Positions 6,332-8,554 of a stretch of DNA of 8,554 nucleotides are shown piece after piece. This stretch comes from CAYGWP01 sp964353455 (GTDB lineage: Bacteria; Planctomycetota; Phycisphaerae; FEN-1346): positions 1-8,554 of the forward strand of contig CAYGWP010000494.1 in the NCBI GenBank assembly GCA_964353455.1, in the 5' to 3' direction. How positions within the stretch are numbered: position 1 is the stretch's first letter; each line of letters starts with the position of its first letter. The notes beneath the pieces were generated by a model. The model saw only the letters and a list, made by a program, of their open reading frames with translations. It searched no databases and was not told where the DNA came from. The position numbers and the translations under genes were made by a program.

Positions 6332-6354
6332 ACCCCTTCCATGAGCCTTTTCAA
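6327..6354 (-). promoter_or_regulatory. Divergent minus-strand promoter sharing the rarA -10
   Basis: On the minus strand TTGAAA (6349-6354, five of six) is followed after 16 bases by TATTAT (6327-6332, five of six). It would drive the truncated copy, the membrane-protein gene and the 251-residue gene, with a leader of about 40 bases to ATG 6280. Its -10 overlaps the plus-strand TATAAT base for base, so polymerase can bind only one direction at a time. Confidence 0.5.
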
Positions 6355-7756
6355 TGAAAGCGAACGGCGGCAGGTGCGGGAGCAGGCGCCGCTGGCGGTG
6401 CGCATGCGGCCGCGGACGCCGGAGGAGTTCGTCGGGCAGGGGCATTTCTTCGGACCGGGCAAACTCCTCAGGCGCATGATCGACGCCGACCGGCTCCAGT
6501 CGGCCATCTTCTACGGCCCGCCCGGCACGGGCAAGACGAGCCTTGCGGAGGTCATCGCGGGCCGCCTGTCGGCCGCGTTCGAGCAGATGAACGCCGCCCT
6601 GGTCGGCGTCAAGGAGGTCCGCGAGGTCCTGGAGCGCGCCCGAGACCGCCTGCTCACCACGAAGCAGCGGACCGTGCTCTTTCTGGACGAGGTCCACCGC
6701 TTCAACCGCGCCCAGCAGGACGTGCTGCTGCCCGACGTGGAGGACGGCGTCATCATCCTCATCGGGGCGACGACCGAGAACCCGTTCTTCGCCCTGAACG
6801 CGCCGCTGGTGTCGCGGAGCCAGATATTCCGGTTCGAGCCGCTCTCGGAGGATGACGTGCGGACGCTCCTCGGCCGCGCCATCGCCGACAAGGAGCGCGG
6901 CCTGGGCCGGTACCGCATCACGGTGTCCGACGAGGCCCTCGCCCACTGGGCGAAGACGAGCGACGGCGATGCGCGGCGGGCGCTGGCGGCGCTTGAGATT
7001 GCGGTCCTAAGCCAGGTCCAAAGCCCGCTCGCGCCGCCCGAGGATGCCGGCGAGATCCGCGTTGACCTGGCGGTGGCCGAGGAGTCCATCCAGCAAAAGG
7101 CGATCGTCTATGACGGGACCGGCGATGAGCATTACGACGCCGCAAGCGCATTCATCAAGTCGATGCGCGGCAGCGACCCGGATGCGGCCCTCTACTGGAT
7201 GGCCCGGATGCTTGAGGCGGGGGAGGACCCGCGGTTCATCGCGCGGCGGGCGGTCATCTGCGCGGCCGAGGACGTGGGCAACGCCGACCCTGCCGCCCTC
7301 ATGCTGGCGGTGGCGGCGATGCACGCCACGGAGTTCGTCGGGATGCCCGAGGCCCGGATTCCCCTGGCCGAGGCGGTCACGTACATCGCGTGCGCCCCGA
7401 AGTCGAACGCGGCGTACCTGGGGATCGATGCCGCCATGCAGGACGTGCGAGAGAACCGCACGCTGCCCGTGCCCAAGCACCTTCGCGACACGCACTATAA
7501 GGGCGCCGAGCGGCTGGGGCATGGCGAGGGATATAAATACGCCCATGAGTTTCCGGAGGGCGTGGCCCCGCAGGATTACCTGGGCGTCGATAAGACGTAC
7601 TACGAGCCGACCGACCACGGCCACGAGGCGAAACTCAAGGCCCGCCTCGAACACTACCGGCGCCTGCGCAAGGGTGGGAGTCCTTCGGACGGCCGTTCAA
7701 CCGCGGAGAGCGCAGAGAACGCGGAGAAAGACAAAGATGGGCAAAAGCAGTCATAA
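6341..7756 (+). CDS. rarA: Replication-associated recombination protein A (RarA/MgsA AAA+ ATPase)
   Basis: RarA is a clamp-loader-related AAA+ ATPase acting at stalled replication forks; it is the bacterial relative of yeast Mgs1 and human WRNIP1. The 471-residue product shows a RarA-type N-terminus (MRPRTPEEFVGQ, 22-33), Walker A GPPGTGKTS (59-67), Walker B LFLDEVHRFN (113-122), sensor 1 GATTENP (142-148), an arginine-finger region VSRSQIF (157-163) and sensor 2 DARRAL (210-215). The C-terminal oligomerisation part is intact: QQKAIVYDG (251-259), ICAAEDVGNADP (306-317) and YKYAHEFPEG (398-407). Family members usually end near the YYEPTDHGHEAKLKARLEHY segment (420-439). Residues from about 453 to the end are encoded by a palindromic repeat, which also gives the stop codon. 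ATG 6341 is chosen because TATAAT lies just upstream and homologues start MSLF; an upstream ATG at 6296 precedes that promoter. Confidence 0.96.
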   Translation: MSLFNESERRQVREQAPLAVRMRPRTPEEFVGQGHFFGPGKLLRRMIDADRLQSAIFYGPPGTGKTSLAEVIAGRLSAAFEQMNAALVGVKEVREVLERARDRLLTTKQRTVLFLDEVHRFNRAQQDVLLPDVEDGVIILIGATTENPFFALNAPLVSRSQIFRFEPLSEDDVRTLLGRAIADKERGLGRYRITVSDEALAHWAKTSDGDARRALAALEIAVLSQVQSPLAPPEDAGEIRVDLAVAEESIQQKAIVYDGTGDEHYDAASAFIKSMRGSDPDAALYWMARMLEAGEDPRFIARRAVICAAEDVGNADPAALMLAVAAMHATEFVGMPEARIPLAEAVTYIACAPKSNAAYLGIDAAMQDVRENRTLPVPKHLRDTHYKGAERLGHGEGYKYAHEFPEGVAPQDYLGVDKTYYEPTDHGHEAKLKARLEHYRRLRKGGSPSDGRSTAESAENAEKDKDGQKQS

Positions 7757-7809
7757 GTTGTTGTTTATATCTTCCAATACTCTCTGCGTTCTCTGCGATC
7801 TCCGCGGTT
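7699..7809. repeat. GAG-rich palindromic element, copy 2, overlapping the rarA 3' end
   Basis: AACCGCGGAG (7699-7708) opens a 29-base arm that matches the inverted arm ending at 7809 with two mismatches. The arms are like those of copy 1 (4376-4490), whereas the middle, about 50 bases, differs completely. The left arm lies inside the rarA frame; the right arm ends 25 bases before the ATG of the next gene. As RNA it would fold into a long hairpin between the two genes and could limit read-through or protect 3' ends. Confidence 0.8.
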
Positions 7810-7833
7810 AAGAGGAAGGGCGGAGGGGTACGA

Positions 7834-8379
7834 ATGAAAGATGCGTCCTGGCAATCGCGAAAGTGGTCGCTACTGGCCGCCGTCGCCGTCATGGCCTCCC
7901 TCGGGGGCCTGATGTGGTGGCTCGTCGGCGGATGCGAGACCCAGCCCGGCCCCGCCGGGAAGACCGATGCCGAAGCGCGCGACCGGTCATACCGCAGCAT
8001 GCAGGCGATGAGCGACCAGAACGTCATCGAACTCGCCTTCCGCATCGCGTGCTCCTATCATAGGGAGAAGCGCCTGCCGGCATCGCTCGATGAACTGAAG
8101 AAGGCTGCGGCCGGCGCTCCGACACCACTGCCCACTGCGACCACGCGCGGCCAGCCGCTGGAGTACAAGAAAACGGGCGAGCGGACGTACACCTTCACCT
8201 TCACCCGCGAGCGGCCCGGCGGCCCACCCGAGACCATCACGATCCCCGAAGAAGTGCCGGCGGCCATGCCCGCCCTCGACGATGCCGCCCTTCGGGTCTG
8301 GTGGGACCTGGAGTACTACAAACGCATGGCCCAGGAGTTGCAGGGCCGGATGAACAGTGCGGATACGAGCACTCGCTGA
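7834..8379 (+). CDS. Small exported protein, probable lipoprotein, unknown function
   Basis: The 181-residue product has a positive N-terminus, one hydrophobic stretch (about 12-31) and VGGC at 31-34. Cys34 followed by a Gly/Pro-rich linker suggests a lipoprotein, although VGGC is a loose lipobox; a single-helix signal anchor is the alternative. The segment YHREKRLPASLDELKK (75-90), then LEYKKTGERTYTFTFT (109-124), resembles the LPxSLDEL...YxxxG...Y pattern in pseudopilin-like and related planctomycete periplasmic proteins, but there is no prepilin cleavage motif. A C-terminal helix with Trp-Trp (156-157) follows. The start is firm: GGAGG lies seven to eight bases before ATG 7834, just downstream of the palindromic element. 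It is 77 bases from rarA on the same strand; a functional link is not evident. Confidence 0.7.
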   Translation: MKDASWQSRKWSLLAAVAVMASLGGLMWWLVGGCETQPGPAGKTDAEARDRSYRSMQAMSDQNVIELAFRIACSYHREKRLPASLDELKKAAAGAPTPLPTATTRGQPLEYKKTGERTYTFTFTRERPGGPPETITIPEEVPAAMPALDDAALRVWWDLEYYKRMAQELQGRMNSADTSTR

Positions 8380-8385
8380 CGACAA

Positions 8386-8403
8386 GCCGGGGCGAGCCCC
8401 GGC
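8386..8403 (+). terminator. Strong GC hairpin after the lipoprotein-like gene
   Basis: GCCGGGG (8386-8392) and CCCCGGC (8397-8403) form a perfect 7-bp stem with loop CGAG, starting six bases after the stop codon. No T-run follows, so termination would be weak or factor-assisted. Similar GCCGGGGCGAGCCCCGGC hairpins may be dispersed in this genome. Confidence 0.5.
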
Positions 8404-8554
8404 CTACTTGCGGCCCGGCCTATTCATGAAAGGCTGCCCGATGTCAAGTGGCGTTTCCGACCGCGCCTCCGGCGTCTGTTGCTGTGTCGGGGCGACAGAC
8501 TGCCCACACGGCATTCGGCCCGGCGGCGGCGACCAGTCCTGACCGGTCTTTCCC
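8404..8554. other. Right-edge segment without a supported gene
   Basis: Open frames run through this segment on both strands. One minus-strand frame stays open from the right edge to a TAG near 8407 (containing PLDIGQPF and PGRK), so it could be the C-terminus of a gene entering from outside. A plus-strand frame (8357-8542) overlaps the previous gene and has no ribosome binding site. Neither shows a motif I recognise. Confidence 0.3.

Noticed and set aside
7044..7811. Plus-strand frame ending in a cysteine-rich tail
   Set aside because: It is a shifted frame over rarA that runs through the palindromic element; the tail is the typical spurious translation of that repeat.
8357..8542. 61-codon plus-strand frame
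   Set aside because: It overlaps the end of the lipoprotein-like gene and the hairpin after it, has no ribosome binding site and no recognisable motif.

Overview
The window is GC-rich, densely coded bacterial chromosome with short intergenic gaps. No rRNA, tRNA, CRISPR array or transposase gene is visible. The combination of a membrane-embedded spermidine-synthase-like protein, a type I glutamine synthetase without the 25-residue insert, a small lipoprotein-like orphan and dispersed palindromic repeats at gene ends would fit Planctomycetota or a similar GC-rich environmental lineage. That placement is inference; no marker gene here settles it.

Layout. The left block is on the minus strand: glnA (glutamine synthetase, running off the left edge, own promoter), preceded by a 736-residue multi-pass membrane protein with a central spermidine-synthase-like SAM-binding domain. 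That gene diverges from a plus-strand yggS-type PLP-homeostasis gene across a 114-base region with promoter-like boxes on both strands. After yggS, 267 bases are filled by two abutting palindromic elements: a GAG-rich inverted-repeat element (copy 1), then a 131-141-base double-hairpin element that ends on the stop codon of the next, convergent gene.

The middle block (about 4625-6280, minus strand) is the accessory-looking part: an unrecognised 251-residue soluble protein, a 206-residue two-helix membrane protein, and a 44-codon truncated copy of the start of the 251-residue gene. All read away from rarA, and the membrane-protein gene has lower GC than its flanks.

The right block is on the plus strand: rarA (AAA+ replication/recombination factor), whose last 19 codons lie in copy 2 of the palindromic element, then a 181-residue lipoprotein-like gene. 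The last 175 bases hold one strong hairpin and no gene I can support.

The housekeeping genes (nitrogen assimilation, PLP homeostasis, replication-fork maintenance) form no common pathway. The points most worth a second look are the duplicated/truncated module, the two palindromic elements that decide gene ends, and the rarA start region, where a perfect extended -10 seems to give a leaderless mRNA and is shared with a divergent minus-strand promoter. I found no clear evidence of a wholly new multi-gene system.
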